Notes: generated from the sequence alone by a model not told the origin. A stretch of 64,000 nt of DNA from Paragonimus westermani (GCA_008508345.1 QNGE01001309.1:69040-133039), one strand, 5' to 3'; shown: positions 49,391 to 63,300, counted from the first letter of the stretch. Translations and numbers: made by a program.

Positions 49391-52300
49391 TCAAGTGTGA
49401 ATGACATTCAACTCGAAATTTACCAAATCGTCGACCATTCATTAGGAATCATAAGCTTGTCATCCGAGTAATCCATTTGTTTTTCTCACTCAAGATGAGC
49501 CTCCTACGAACTCCGTTGGCCTACGGTGCACACGCAATACCCTAAGAATGCAGCAAAATGCAAGCCTAACGGGCATTTCCATTGTACACTGTTGCTAACA
49601 CCAGCCAATTTTCTCTTTGCCCAGGATTCTCGATTTGGCCCCAAAAGTCCAATAGGTCAAGGAGAGGACTCGCTACAACTCTGATTTATGGATTCAGAAT
49701 TTGTTACATGATGGCAAAAAATATCTGTTTGTGCTTTACAGCCACCATACTCGTCGGCAAAAAAAATGTGTAAGACGGTTTATGGTTGTAGAGAGAAAAA
49801 AATATAACTAAAGAAATGATGGGTTCAATGAAGCTACTGGCTATAATCAGTTCTACCGCAAACATTGAGACTTACACTAAAACTACATTTAGTGAGATAT
49901 GAGCAATTATCGATTTGTGAGAGTGAACTAGTGTAGCGGTTTGGAAGCTGGTAATGCGGGATGACTCTCACGAATTCCTCGATCGAGCAATATTTTTGAA
50001 ACCTTCAACAGATCCAGCTGTGGCTATAGATTTGGGCAATGCGTTTCAATGTGAGCAGATCCAAACTGAGAAGCAGGTTGCCTGTTCTATTACTCAGCTC
50101 CAACCAGTGACCTCTTAAACACATCTTCATTTATCTCGAGGAGATGTGGCAATGGATGAGACGGAGAGTGCAGTATTTTCTAGTTAAGGATTTTGTCTCC
50201 CCTGATACGTCTCTCGTTCATTATGAATTGGTCCAACTCTGCCAGTGATTCCGAGTGAGGGGTCTGCCTGTGTCACACAATTCTTCCAGTGGTCCGCCTC
50301 TTAAGATTGCAATATGTGCCAAATCTTTCTTATGGTAAAGATGGCAAGATGGTGTATTCGGTTCCAGGTGTGGGTGGATTACGGATGAAAGCAAATCAGA
50401 AAAAAATTCAGAGTAGGAGGTTCCACAAATTGTTACCGATAGGTTCAGTGTTATTTGTGCCTTGTTGACCATGCCAACAAAAATGTGCAAACAATCTCAA
50501 ACTGCCTGCCATTATGGCTCCCAGTTCTCGATCTGAGACTGACACGAGCAGTCTTGTGTACCCAGTGTTCTAGTCAGCACAATTTTCATGATCAACGTGA
50601 ATGAATTTACACCTGTTGACATGGAACGATGAGGTATTTCCTACGAACCACTGATTTAGCGGCTCAAGTGGTTTTGTGAGCCCGCCTCATCTTCCGACCA
50701 ATTTAGGAATCGTGAGAGCTTTGTACCGTTGGACTAGAGCAACATCAGCGGAATGGATATACTGCATATTCGTAGAACGAAAAGAATGAATAACAGGGGT
50801 GCTGATATTGCTTCATGAAGAATGCCGGTGCTGGATATGGATTGCTTGCATATCCTGATATTTTTGTCCACTGCAACTAATGGACTGGATGTATGAACAT
50901 TATTTGCGCGGTTGTTGTCTCTGCGAGATACACTTTGCGCGTTTTAATAGATTCTCACCGTTTCATCTAAAAGGCCTGATCAACTGAGAGAACGCATCTG
51001 TGAATCAAAATAACGGTGCGCTAGTTAGGACACCTTGATGAAGATTGAACGGTGAAGTACGTTGTCTAAGTGCTGTGCATTTTCGGAAGGTGCGCAGTAA
51101 CAAAGTTGCCAGAATGCCTAGGATATTGTGAATTAGCTAGGCTGTTTCAGCCGTCGCGCAACAACGAAACTCACTGGGTGCAATCTTCTAATCGTATCAC
51201 GATCCGGCACCAAGTTATTCATTACCGATGGCCTAAGCCTTCAATATCACATGATTTGCATTGGAAAAACTGTTTTATCCTAGTACCTTAAGGAATTGAA
51301 GTTCAAAAACAACGTGACAGGATGAGACGCTTTCTGCTCACAAAGCGTTCAGATATTTGGACGTTTAAGCATCGCACTAACATAGAATAGAGGAGTTCGC
51401 AATCACCAGTCACTAATTTTAGCAACCATGTTTGCATAATTTGTGGAAAATGAGTGATTTCGTGTTAAGGCCTTGTGTCTTCTTCCCCTAACATTTTCAC
51501 TGCTGATTTCATCTGTTCACTTGCTCGTCAATCATCGACTTTCCACAAATAGAGGATTCAGTGAGCATTCACTACAGCCATGGTTTCAACTGTTGGATAC
51601 CAATTTGGATGCATAAATGACCATTCCGGAATAAACGCCTTGTTTCGTTTTGGACCCACTGGCTAGCTGGATCAGTTTATGAGGATGATCTGGAACCACG
51701 TGTTGTTTGTTTAAATTTCATCAAGTTGCGGATGCTGCCCTGCATGGAATGGCTCGAAAACCCTCCACTTACGTGATTCCATTGAGAATGCACACACGGG
51801 TTCCTTATTAAGGTTCCGTTGGGTCTGTGCATAGACCTATCTTAACTCATAATATGGTGGTTGGTTTGGATAAGAGACATGCATCTGGACATTACTTTGA
51901 TGGAAGTCAAAATTTTCACTGCGGGTCAGAACAGTAAAAAATCAAATGTTTATTCCATTATTCGTGATGGAAGCCGACGTCTGCTTCCCATGCAGCGTAA
52001 CCAACCCAGTACGTTTCTCACAGGTCTGACCTGTATACTGTCTGAGATATGAACGGGACACTTCAACTCATTTTCCAGCGTCAGAGAGCATAACAGAGTC
52101 TGAAGCAGTTGTATGCAAATCAGTCAGCAAGGTTCCTCTTTTCGTTAGCTAGTTGGAGTATATTGCTGCTTCTCAATGCATTCTTCTTGAGAACACTCAA
52201 AATTTCAATGTTTCCCTCAACAGAGAAGCCCACGTGTGAATTAAAATGAATTCGAGAAGGTGTATTTCTATCTGGTCTTCCTAAAGTGGCACGCCATTTT

Positions 52301-55300
52301 CTGAGCACCTCCGGTGCATAATACGAGTTGCATTCCAACAAGGCTTCGTTGGTATCCCAATTTTACAACTCTGTTTTTGCCGGTTCTCACAACCTCAGGG
52401 TCTGATGTCTGTCTGGTCTCTTTACCTAAGAGTTTCCTTTCAAACTGACTGAGATCACAGTGTTGAAGCACTGGTTTTACCTATTGAATACTATCGAATA
52501 ACTGAGATTTACATACCAATTTAACTTGAGAATCACTGCTCTTTTTTCCATTGTTGTGACTTCGGTGTCTCCACGTCAAAAACTAGTATGAATGCTTGAA
52601 GTGACCCCACAGTGAAATGTGACTTCCAGTCACTCGAATCACGACTTGACCGTACATTTTGTAATGGAAAGCTTGATACTTAGAATAGTTCTCAATTATC
52701 ACACAGAGACAGATTAAATATCACGGTCACTGAGTTGTACCGCTGAAACTTGTCCACTTTCTTGAAAGTGTGCCAAGTTGGAAGACTGTTCTACTCAACT
52801 TCATCTAATAGAGAGTTGCAGTGTTTGAGACGCCAGTCATGTCAGCCTTGACTCGGTTGCGTTTTGTTGGTAGGAATTCTATTAATAGACCTCCTATGAA
52901 TTACCTTGAGTGAGGGTGATCACGGCGTTTTGTGATCCTTCCGACTGACGAATTGGATTATGGTTTTCGTATGTTTGTCCAGAGAAGTAAGTTACTTTCA
53001 AGAAAGACATCATAACCGACCACATCTATTTGATCTGTTGCAAGAATACAGAAACACCGGGCTGGTTTTCTTCGTATGAGTTATGTTTTCTGCCACCAAA
53101 CTATCCCACGACTTTTCACGTCATTCGTGCTTGATTTTTTACAAGGTTTACTGAGTTTATGTCACCAGTTGCTTAAAATGTGTTAGGAGGACTTGACAGC
53201 GTTATTTGGGCGCCTTTCCCCAACTTATAGGCCTAAATGTTGACAGCGAAAGTTGGACCAATCCATGATCGATGGAATGTTAGCCATGTTTACGTGAACT
53301 CGAAATCAAAAACAGTGACTATATATTACTGGTAACCCACAGTTTACTCGTTTTCAATAGAAAGCAACCAGCAAACAAACACATACCTGTCCATCTGCAT
53401 GGGTTTTAACGAGAGTTCTACTGTCCCTGCCGCTACTTGAGTTCAAGCACCGTCGAAACTGTCTGGCCAAAGTCAGTGTCGCTCAGACTGGACACATTGC
53501 GTTCATTCGTGAGAAGTGGAAGCCAATTTCAGGAATCGCATCGTCACACCTGACTGGTCTGCGTGCTCGATTTGTTTCCTGTGCGTGGATGTATAAAGTG
53601 GGGGCTAACTAGAATAGCTACTTGATACTTGCTTTCGTGGATTTAGAAAGCTCTTAACACATTAATTGATCGCTGTGTAAGCCGATTCAGATTGGGTGTG
53701 CTTAATATCATACAGAACAAAACAGCTCAGTTGAGTGGCTCTGTTGGTACAGTATTAACAATTTGCCACTAATACTTTAATGTACGTAGAACACAGCTTT
53801 TTGCGCAGTTGTTCCTTCAGACCTTTACTTTTTCCAACCGTGTTTCTTCTAGTCATTTAGGTGTTAACAAAGTCGTTTTCCCCCTCTCAGAGCATGAGTC
53901 GGTAGTCCTACCCACTGTAGTGTTTTGTGATCGACCGCTTTAAAATCCGTTCAGATTTTTGTGACATGCGAAATTGGTCGTGTACGTGCTGTGCGACATG
54001 TCTAGCTGTAACTATATACATTGACTGACTTTCGACACAGCGAGCTGGTTTACTCAGTTGTGTCGCGTATTGTGCATCCAATTACCCACGAGGTCAATGG
54101 TGATATGATAGCAGTCCATTCACGTCGGTTTCATCTTATTTCTTCTCAGTGCGTTCAACGTACTGGTCCACCGGATCAATCGTAAGCAGTCACCATTACA
54201 ACGTGATCCATCTGAGTAAACATGACAAGTGTCGCTCTGAATAAACGAACCGAAAAGTAACCTGAACTGTGTCCTGCTAAGCAAGTTAACTAATCCAATA
54301 TGGGTTACCGAGTACACACCCGATTCAGTTGTTTCACCACTACGGCGGTCATTAGTTGGAACCCCACTTTGTAAAGGATAATTGCTACTTCTGAGTTCAT
54401 GCGAGTGCACAGACTCAACTCTGCTACCCTCAAATCGCTTGGATAGACTGAAAGCTCCACAGTATTATGAGACATGCTGTCGCTATGGGCTGTATTTTAG
54501 CCTAGTTCTCATTAAACTAATATATGATAGGCAGTCATGTTGTACACAATCCTGAACGGAGACTACTTTCTAGATACGGGTAGCTTCAGCATACAGGCCT
54601 TCACAATGGCTTTCTCATTCCCTATGATTCTCTACCACTCACCAAAGCAAAACGTGTGTAAGAGTACCTCTTGTTCCTCTCATATGATCTAGGAATGGCC
54701 TGCACGTAGGGAATAGCGTACTAAGGACACTCATCCTTCTCGTTTGGTTAATCAGCCAGCATTGCTACAGTTGTTTGCTCGAATTTTCCAGAATGCACTG
54801 AGTGTTTACGTCAGGTTTGCTTCCAGTCTCTCGACCTCAAACCTCTCATCTGATTGCTTGCCCATCACCGAATAATCGTTTCTTCCACTCAATCAACTGG
54901 GTAAAGGATTTCCTGCTCATTATCTGAAGTCCAAAGAGCAAACAGAAATGACCAGCAATACTCACACATGCACAAAATTAAACAAATTGAATGAGTGTTA
55001 CTGACGTTATCTAGGCTTATTTTACTGTGATGCACCTACACCTAAATCCATTTTGGTCACAATAGCGTAGTTGAAAAATACCATTTTCTTAATATAATGT
55101 GTGTGTTTAAGCGTCATCTCGTCAGTTATCTTTAATTACATATGCGCCTTGAGAAAGTTAGAGCGTGTTTGTTCAATTTCTGACAGAACACGAAATGCTA
55201 TAACGAGCCCTACCCGGTAGCCAAATTCCCTTTAAAGCTTTGTAATTACATTCGTTGCTGTTGTGCTTTTGGCATTCAGAAACAAGTTGGGAGATCTGAA

Positions 55301-55379
55301 GCCAGAATGGTGTTGTCGTTGTCAGTCAATTAGATTAGGCTTCTAAGATGAGCCCTTTCCTGTCAGATCGCATACGTCT
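49391..55379. other. No gene recognised
   Basis: A short gag-like reading (FLKPSTDPAVAIDLGNAFQCE, about 49990-50050) was considered and left out as too weak. Minus-strand frames at 52120-52471 have no recognised motif. Confidence 0.45.
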
Positions 55380-56570
55380 TTGAACCCAAACCGAAAGGAT
55401 GCAGCTCAGTATATTGAAAGAGATGTCATCGATCAGCTGCAGGTTCTAAGAAACAGCAGCTCAGTTGATTCCACCACTTATTATGAATTAGCTCATCGAG
55501 AGACGCATACACCACGTTTATGCGGTCACCCAAAGACATACAAACTTGCATTATTGTTAACTAATTCTCCTTATGCTGGTCCTGCTGAATGGCTGGTGGA
55601 AGTTCTGGCGTTAGTCAAGTTCCGTTTGTGCGCGCATACTCTGGCGAACACATATGAATTTGTAGGAATTGTACGTAATAGGAATTTTGCTGACAAGACA
55701 GTGGTATCAACTGTCCACGAACGCACTGTTGATGGATTTGACTGACACAATTCATGACTGTGTGACTGAGAGTTATCTCTGTGTGAGTTTCATTTACACA
55801 GGTTTCTAGCTCTGTGCACCAACTTCATCCCCAAGCCGATGGTGTATCCACAGGCATTACTGTTGGGCCTGGCCTATCCGATGTTTTAAAGGGTGCTCTT
55901 GAGAAACAAACACAAAACATTGTCATTTCAGCACATTTATACAAAACGTGCATTGATGACTGTGTGCATTTCGTGATCAAGTAAAAACTATGCGCATACG
56001 TCTTAACAACTTACACTGCATCATCAAATTTACTATTGATTTAGTGGAGGATAATCAGATATCCCTTCTGGTTGTCTGACTGGTTAGACGTAACAATGAA
56101 TCTCTCCCCAGAAACTTCTTTCGAAGGAAGACGTGAACTGGCCAATTATTACAATTTAACAGCCTTGCAAACGCTGATTCATTCGAGCACCACGTTGCCG
56201 AATTTGGAAAATCTGTTCGGATGAACAGATTTTCGAGGAACTTGATTTCATCCAACAACTTCGTCTTGTCTACAAAAATTCTGGGCCGGTTCACTCCTCA
56301 CCAACTCTCACAACATTACCGCCAAAACTTGCGTTTCTACCCTTCGCCAACGAAGTAGACGACATAGCATCCTGCATGTGACAAAGGATGAACTGAGCAC
56401 AAAATCACACTTATACGTCAACCAAACAATTCACACCTCATGAAGTCCAAGAGGGGATCCGATGACCACTCTCCCGAAATCAAATATCACTTCTGAATTT
56501 ACGTGTACCTACGGTTTGCGGTACTTTGACCGGACGGTGAGAACGTCCACACTCGGATCTCGCACCGCAT
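55380..56570 (+). pseudogene. Penelope-like element reverse transcriptase relic with start of GIY-YIG
   Basis: The first frame (55380-55745) has RLCGHPKTYKLALLLTNSPY, AEWLVEVL and FADKTVVS. These match the PLE reverse transcriptase motifs R(L/M)YGLPK.HK, NSP..., (K/E)WL.E.L and DKT.VS; a few residues between the first two are deleted. After a frame change come QADGVSTGITVGPGLSDVLKGALE and the catalytic box CIDD at 55949-55960 (Y.DD with Cys for Tyr, both aspartates kept). Next are IKFTIDLVEDNQ, RRNNESLPRNFFRRKT.TGQL, and at about 56465-56560 a degraded GIY-YIG start, NITSEFTCTYGLRYFDRTVRT. Stops and frameshifts make it inactive. It is a different copy from the one at 14.8 kb. Confidence 0.8.
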
Positions 56571-57269
56571 TCCGTGGGAATGCAAATATTATCATTACAA
56601 AGCATTTATGGGGGTCTGTATATCGGATATGAACTCTTACAATATGTTGTACCATCTGTTAGAAAATGAACCAACACGTTTTGGCTCGTCCGGAACGCTT
56701 ACGTTGTCGGAAACGGTGGATGAAACGGTGCGTAAGCACGTTAAGCGGCAGTTGGTTCGGAGTAACCTGCCACAGTGACCGAAGCCAAAGAATGCCTGCG
56801 CCTAATCGCCACATCAAGTGGTTTACCCTGAACAACTTATGATTTCACTCTCACACCAGGTGTCCCGTACAAACCCGAAAGAATAACGCCCGGAGGTGTG
56901 TGAGTGAGACCTCTGTGTCCAGCCAGTCAGTGACGGTTGGAAGATTGGTAAGCTTGCGGGAAACCGGAACCTATCTTTCATGAAATAACCAGGGATGAAC
57001 TCCAGTGCTAAGGAAAAAATGTTGGAGCTGTGATGCAATGAGTAGTTCAGTATGAAAGTAAATGTTAGCGCAGTCTGGAGAGAACATGGGGGATAAACAA
57101 AATACAATATTCGACTGAAAAACAGAGAAAACATTCACCAAACAGTACATCAACGAAACTGAGAGAAACAAGGTAGAAGGCCAAATACACCGAGACTTTT
57201 GAAAATAAGAACGGGTCAGTTGCCAAACGACAGTGATTGTTGGTCGATACGAACGAAAATGAGGTAAAC
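56571..57269. other. Spacer between the PLE and LINE relics
   Basis: Overlapping minus-strand frames (56823-57171) are pyrimidine-driven low-complexity translations. The stretch may be the 3' untranslated part of the LINE that ends here on the minus strand. Confidence 0.4.
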
Positions 57270-57334
57270 TGGATATACCTGGTATAACCTACTTGAGTCT
57301 AACCTACTCGCCGTCTCCTGGCCGAAGGTGTACC

Positions 57335-57397
57335 ATGAGTAAGTGTGTGACCTACTAATCCGAAACGGCCATTGCATTTACGACCGCACATGTTGCA
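57335..57397 (-). pseudogene. LINE C-terminal C2H2 zinc finger
   Basis: The minus strand reads ACNMCGRKCNGRFGLVGHTL then TH, giving C-x2-C, the GR..C..R.GL spacing of LINE terminal fingers, and H-x3-H. The finger itself is undamaged, although the frame leading into it is broken. Confidence 0.7.
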
Positions 57398-59200
57398 TGC
57401 CGTAAAGTCATGTCATCATGACCCATGGCACTGATGACTCCCTTGCATACCACGTGCTTCCGCTATCAAACCCGCAAAATTGCCCGGCGAAGTTGCAGAG
57501 GCCCTTCGGGATCGTATTCCTCCAAACCGTCCGATTCAACAATAAGTCTAGCCAACATCTAAAATCAATGTTACTCCGCGATAGGTTGACCTGAGTAACA
57601 TTCTGGTACCTCCGCTTTCGACCGTCAAGATTTGCTTCCTGATTTTGTCTGTCCATACAGCAGCTTCTCCGCGATACAGCCGTCGCACATCCGACAGATG
57701 TGACCTAGCAAACAAAGTTGAGTTTGCATCAGCATGACTTCCATCCCGTCCGTGTCCGCTCGCCGAAATACTCTGGCGTTTGGAAACGTCTGACCACAGA
57801 ATTCTCAAGACAGGCCTTAGACGCTGCAGATGGAAAGGGTTCAAATAACACATGTTTCGCTGATGCAGTATCCACGTTTCACTGTCATACATCAGTATAG
57901 AGAGCACCAATCAGAGATGGACACAGAACTTATTGGCCATCTTCAGTTTATGATTCTTCCATACACATTTGTCAAGACGTCCGAGAGCAATACTGGCGTT
58001 TGCTACACAAGCTGGTAACACGCGGTACGCGAATAAATCTATCGACAAATTGCAACCCAAACAGAAGAAGTCTGTGAAGCTGTCGACAACATCTTCACTG
58101 ATGCGAATCTCAGGTGCACGTGTGGGGATAGCCCCCCCCCGGCGGGATAAAGCTGCAAGAAAGATAACGTCTCACCTGTGCTGATACCCAATCCAAAGAT
58201 GGGTGCAGCAGTCTGGAAAGCCATGGCCAGCTTCTGAAGTACGTCATCGCTGTGTGCAACCATCGCGGTCGTCTGAGAACGGAGACATGCCTATCGTTGA
58301 GGTAAGTGGCCGGGTTCGGGAGCCGAAACATCGAATATTCCGTAGGCGCTCGTCTCCCAGATACCCAAGCCCAACATCTTCAGCTGCCAAGTGCTGAAGA
58401 GGAGCTGTTAGCATGGCAGTCAACTATAAATTGAATAGAGTTGGGCTTAGACACAGCCACGCTTCACGCCAGTAACAATTTCGCAGTCATCAGAGATCTA
58501 TCTACACGACTGTACCTTTGCCTTCACATTCACTTGCAACATTCTAATTAACTCGACGAACTTAACTGAACAACCAAACTTACCAGCCACCTTCCACAAA
58601 GCCTTGCGACCCAAGGTCTCAAAGGACTTGGCAAACTCTACAGAGAGCATACAGGGGCTAGTCACATTTCCGACATCCCTCCTAAGTTCATAGTGCAGTA
58701 AACATCAGGTCGACTATAATGCTTCCCTGGAACATTGGTATCCAGAACATCTACATTCAGTCGGTTCAGAAGGATTCTTGCAAGAATTTTGTCTACGTAA
58801 CTCAACAACCTGATTTCTCTATACCTTTGGCAGCATAGCTTGTTACCGCTTGCTCCCAGATGAGGTTAACCAGCTGGGGCAAAGCGTGTTCCACACCGGT
58901 TCGCCATTCTTCAGTATTTCACCTGGAAACCACCGATTTTCCACTGCCTAGTTGTCTAATCGTTCTTTGGATCTCTGACCAATCATGGGCGACAGCAAGT
59001 GGAGATTTGACGGTCTCTTGATGCAAGCTCTTAACAGGCACCCAACCAATGATAGTCTGACGGTTTAGTAAGCTACCAAAGTGTTTGTGCCAGACTATCA
59101 TGACATCCTTGTGCTTGGTGCACGAGCAGCTGTTGTCCACGTCAGCTAGTGTCTCGGCAGACAGGACCAATGAAAGGAAAATCGTCTTAAGCAAAAAGCA
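57398..59200 (-). pseudogene. LINE reverse transcriptase domain and C-terminal region relic
   Basis: HKHFGSLLNR and EIQRTIRQLGSGKS open the domain. Next are RLLSYVDKILARILLNRLN (for R.ISLLS..GKILARILLNRL), a run ending YSRPDVYCTMN, and VEFAKSFETLGRKALWKVAGKFGC (for VDL.KAFDT; the catalytic Asp of AFD is Glu). GVKRGCV and the FSDD box at 58268-58279 (F/Y.DD, both aspartates kept) follow. Further on come SILMYDSETWILHQR (for LLYGSETWT) and FHLQRLRPVLRILW. Frame changes separate most blocks. Confidence 0.82.
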
Positions 59201-59559
59201 GAACTCCTTGTGTTGTCTGCGGTCGACACGGGCTACATTCGTTTAACTTGCTTCCTCCATTGGTCGTCCTTGATTCCGCGAACGCGTGTGGCCAGTTGAC
59301 GGCGAGTACTCCGAAATGTCACCCTCTTTTCTTCATTGTCCGGGTCCACTGTGGAAGCGGTAAACGTCGCATTTTTCTGTCGTACCAAGTTGGATATAGC
59401 TGTTGTTGTCATCGGACCAATTTCTGGCGTTCGACACCGATCGTCTAGGCGTTTGTCGTCGTAATCTATTTTTTTACACTTTACCGCATGCAACGGGAAG
59501 GTTGGTGGATACAGCAGCGTTTCTCAGACGAGTCACAACGGTACGTCGAAAGGAAGTCC

Positions 59560-60370
59560 TTGTCTCGCAGTTTCTCACGAGTTTGACATCCAACTTCTGT
59601 GGTTATGGGTATGGTCTAAAGAAAACAGACCTGCATAGGTAAACAATTCGGTCTTGTTCAACCAATGATAGGTGCTACATTCAGCACCACACATCACTCG
59701 CTTAATAAGCACTTTACGAATGTCGTGCTGTCTCACAATAGCGCAATCAAGCAAGTGATACTGACCGCTTCGTGGGTGAGTCCACGTCATGATGTCGCTC
59801 GCATCCTGCTGGAATCGAGTGTTCGTGATAGCAGAAGATCATCGTTTTCATTGACTGAACTAATGCCCTAGAGCCCGAGGACTCCCGGTCAGGTTACCGA
59901 GTCGCATCCAACTCGAGCGTTCAAATCATCAAAAATAAGCAGTTGGTTACTCACCGGTCAGCTCATCATAGAAATGGTCCTTTGTATGAACGATGTGGTA
60001 CATAGTTGCACCATAAACACTAACAAATGTGGCACACCTACCTAGACCGAGTCGCAAACACATCGACAGGGTTTGAGGGCTGATGTCGTGAGGTTCGCTT
60101 ATCATCATGGCACTGGTGTGATCAGCGACTGCGAAACAGACGCCAAGTTCACGAGCACTGCCTGCCAAGTAACCTATGCAGTAGCAGCTGTACCCAGCTC
60201 TAACTTATGGAGCTTACCTTTGTTTGTAGGTCTTGTCTTATTCAAGCCTGCCAAGTCGATTCCATACCGACACAGTTTCATAGCGATCAACACACTTCTG
60301 CATTCTAGCTCTCCTGTAGTGGTGCAGCGTGCGCACATTGGAAAGTGTCTTGCGTCAACGGGGGTATTTC
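59560..60370 (-). pseudogene. LINE endonuclease domain relic
   Basis: In order on the minus strand: SNVRTLHHY, AMKLCRYGIDLAGLNKTRPTN (the family's L..Y..DI..L.ETR, with Glu changed to Asn), GSARELGVCFAV, LRLGLGRCATFVSVYGAT, and KDHFYDEL. Then DDLNARVGCDSVT (about 59905-59933; GDFNARVG with GDF changed to DDL), MTWTHPRSGQYHLLDCAIVR, and a ruined SDH motif (STYHW). The Asn of the GDFN loop is kept, but the catalytic Glu and the final Asp are lost. Confidence 0.8.
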
Positions 60371-63300
60371 AAGCTGGTCTTTGTGTTACTAAGGCTCGAG
60401 GGAGCATTATCTTCTCTGTGGTTGGTGCTGGGGGTAACCTTAGGGAAAGGGATCGGGGAGGGTCTGGCGGTGCCATATTTTTGCCAATCTATCCTGCTGC
60501 AAACAACAAAGAGGGCGACCCAGTTTATCGTGCGTAATGACCGATGCAGTATGGTATTTGGTCTATGTTGTGCTTACATAGTTTATGTGGGCTCTGGTTA
60601 TTGCCAGCAAGTCCAGACCTAGACAACAGAACGATCAGGGCCCTCGGTCAAAGCTTTTGGCTCAAAATCCTGCACTGCAAGACAGCGGGTGACGCGCACG
60701 TGAACACGTACAAACATGACAATATCGACCACTAGGAACGATCAACTTTTAATAGCTACACAGGCATAAAAAGCCTTCTTAAGCAGACTGTGGTGGATCC
60801 AAATGATGCCATAATAAAGTATTACAGGATTATTTTTAATTTTATTAGTAGTGTGGAGTATGAACGTAACAGTGAACACATGGAACACGCTATCTCTCAG
60901 TGAATTTGTAGTATTGGGTAATGATACGGTTTCAGAGCCATGATAACTCCTAGTCAGCCAGCTTTCTTCGTTTCTCAAACGGGTGGCGGTATGGTAGGTT
61001 TACAGATTGACTATGTAACGTAGAAGGTGTGAATAATCAGTGCATGCGATCCATGCATGATCTCCTTAATATGTCCGCTGTCATTTCAAGCAAGAAGTGT
61101 AGAGTGGAAAATATCAACACAAAGTATTTAATCGCCAAATGGATGATAAACTACCCGTTGTGTATTTCTTTTCTGAGGATGTTCAACGTTAATGAAGGTT
61201 GTTTTGTTTTGAGTAGAATATCTCAATCTTCCGAAGTGATGTTGTCGTTGCTCCGTCGATATTAGTTCTGTTAACTGAGTACAAGGCATGAAAGGGACAT
61301 ACTAGGACATCCGTTGTGATGTGGTGACCTTCTGTTCGGATTGTGCTCCACAAAGAATCATAGACGACCGTGGCTCATCCTTGGCAGTTGCATAGCTGGA
61401 GTTGTTCTTGAAAGCTATTTTTGTTTCGGGTCGAACATATTTTATGATTAGTTTGACTAGTCACGTTAAATCCGATGCATCACTGTTGAGAGTAGTGCAG
61501 AACACTGGATTTCTGTCACAAACATCACGTTGTACCGCATCTACAGAAAGTTCTACTGACTTTGAACTGTGAAAATCAATTGTTGTGCTAACAGATAATC
61601 GTTTCTTGTTGAACCGTAATGTAATGCTCTTTCGTAAAATCATGTAACATCACAAATGCCCAATTGATTGGTCTGGTTTGGCCAAACCAGGCAGTTACTG
61701 TAATAGCATCGGTCTTGGTTTTTGCACAATTGACTGCAGCTATTTGGCGCCACAATAAGATAGTTGAGTGACTTAACTTCCTTAAGTTGGAATTTCTTCA
61801 TCGAACTGTGGTAGCAAGCCTTTACGGCGTCCCTTTTTTATGACAGGAGCAACAGAACCCAGCGACGGTCTGCCTGAAGCAAGAATGCTGTTCATCCAGT
61901 TAGCAGGAGACGATTTTACCGAATCACGTTTGTACTACAACAGATACCACTTGTGAAATAGTAGTTCTAGATCTTGGATCAGAGTGTTTTTCTTTGGTTT
62001 TCAAATTTGAATTCCAAAGTGATAAATAATTAGTGATGAGGTATGCGCAACCGTTCGAAACTAACCGGAAGTTCGTAACACGCCCATTGCGGCAGGTTTC
62101 CTCGTCAATAGGTTTTTTCCTATCTGCTGGGTGCTTGTGTTAGTGATTTTACAACAGTTACCGCTTTCAACTGTAATGCCACTGCTGACTAACTGAGTGG
62201 AAGAGTCATTAGAATAGTGAAACAGGCCACGGTTAGAAAATTGGTTCATACACCTGTCATCGAGGACGACTTCGAAGCACACAGCTAACGACACCAGGAC
62301 CACACATTTTATGCCCGATGGACTAAGGAGGGGTCCAGTTTCGCCCAGGTGTCAAATGACGGTTTGAGATACAATAAGTAGGATGATAACGACTTTTCCC
62401 ATCTGCCCAACTCAGTGACGAAAACCGAAAGTGTCTCATGAAGAGAAAAAGCAACTGGAAGCTAGAATCGTTTATGAGAATCAGGTTGGCACGGCATAGA
62501 CACTGATAAACGTATTAGACAAAAGTGTCAGCCTCAGATGGGTAATCGACGTAAGCGATTAGAGGCGGGTTTTTGTGCATAGCATTATTGTGCAAGAGAG
62601 AAATCAATCGTCAGAAGGTCGTCTGTTTTCAACGCAGAAGATAAGGATTAATCTCATACTTTGAGTGTATGTGTAGCTTAAAAAGCGTTTACGCATTATG
62701 CAGAACAGACAGCTAGCCTCAGATATGTACTTCTGCGTGTACTTATGACTGTCTGTTTTTGGAATCGCCTCTCTATCAGCTGGAGAATTCCAATGAGTGC
62801 TGCTTTGTTACAGATCAACTGTGATTAAAATAGTGATGGATTTATTGGGGATGGTAGCAGTGTTGTGTTGCGGAAAGTATATGGCCCATCCGATCACATC
62901 AAGCTATCTCTCAGGAAGCATGCGACTATACCTATAGAAACCATTATGTAGGTACAGTTATTGAACACATAAAACCAATTCGTGCAGATCCCCACCCTCT
63001 TGATCTCCAGATGATTCTCACACTACCCATCACCAGTTCAACGCACTTCCTCCCGATTCACTTCAAGAAAGGCCTCAAATGACTGTCGTTTTTCGGGAGC
63101 TATCTTCCTCAGTCTTTCCCACTGTGAATGAACTTTGGTTTAGTCATTCTCGTTTTGTCTCGCCATTACACGTCTACTTGGAACTAAGTGTTATCCTGAT
63201 TGACACTGTACATTCGTGTGCTACTCACTGAGTGCTGTTTGTTTGTTGACTTCAAAATTTGCTAGAGGATTTGCTGAAAAGTAGTTCCATTCAAATTCTC

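Larger units (their letters stand above)
57270..60370 (-). mobile_element. APE-type LINE, nearly full coding span, inactivated
   Basis: On the minus strand this relic carries an AP-type endonuclease (about 60370-59560), a linker with acidic and basic helices (59493-59230), a reverse transcriptase (about 59100-57700), a C-terminal region and a C2H2 zinc finger (about 57397-57335). More than ten stops and frameshifts are spread through it. The two-domain plan with a terminal CxxC...HxxxH finger is common in non-LTR elements with an APE endonuclease; I cannot place the clade (RTE- or CR1-like) by eye. The 5' untranslated part probably extends beyond 60370. Antisense open frames such as 60073-60537 (154 codons) are shadows of this element. 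Confidence 0.82.

Noticed and set aside
49990..50120. Gag-like text FLKPSTDPAVAIDLGNAFQCE
   Set aside because: One short helical stretch without a zinc knuckle or flanking pol is too weak to call.
60073..60537. 154-codon open frame on the plus strand, the longest in the window
   Set aside because: It runs antisense to the endonuclease domain of the minus-strand LINE, whose motifs explain the sequence.
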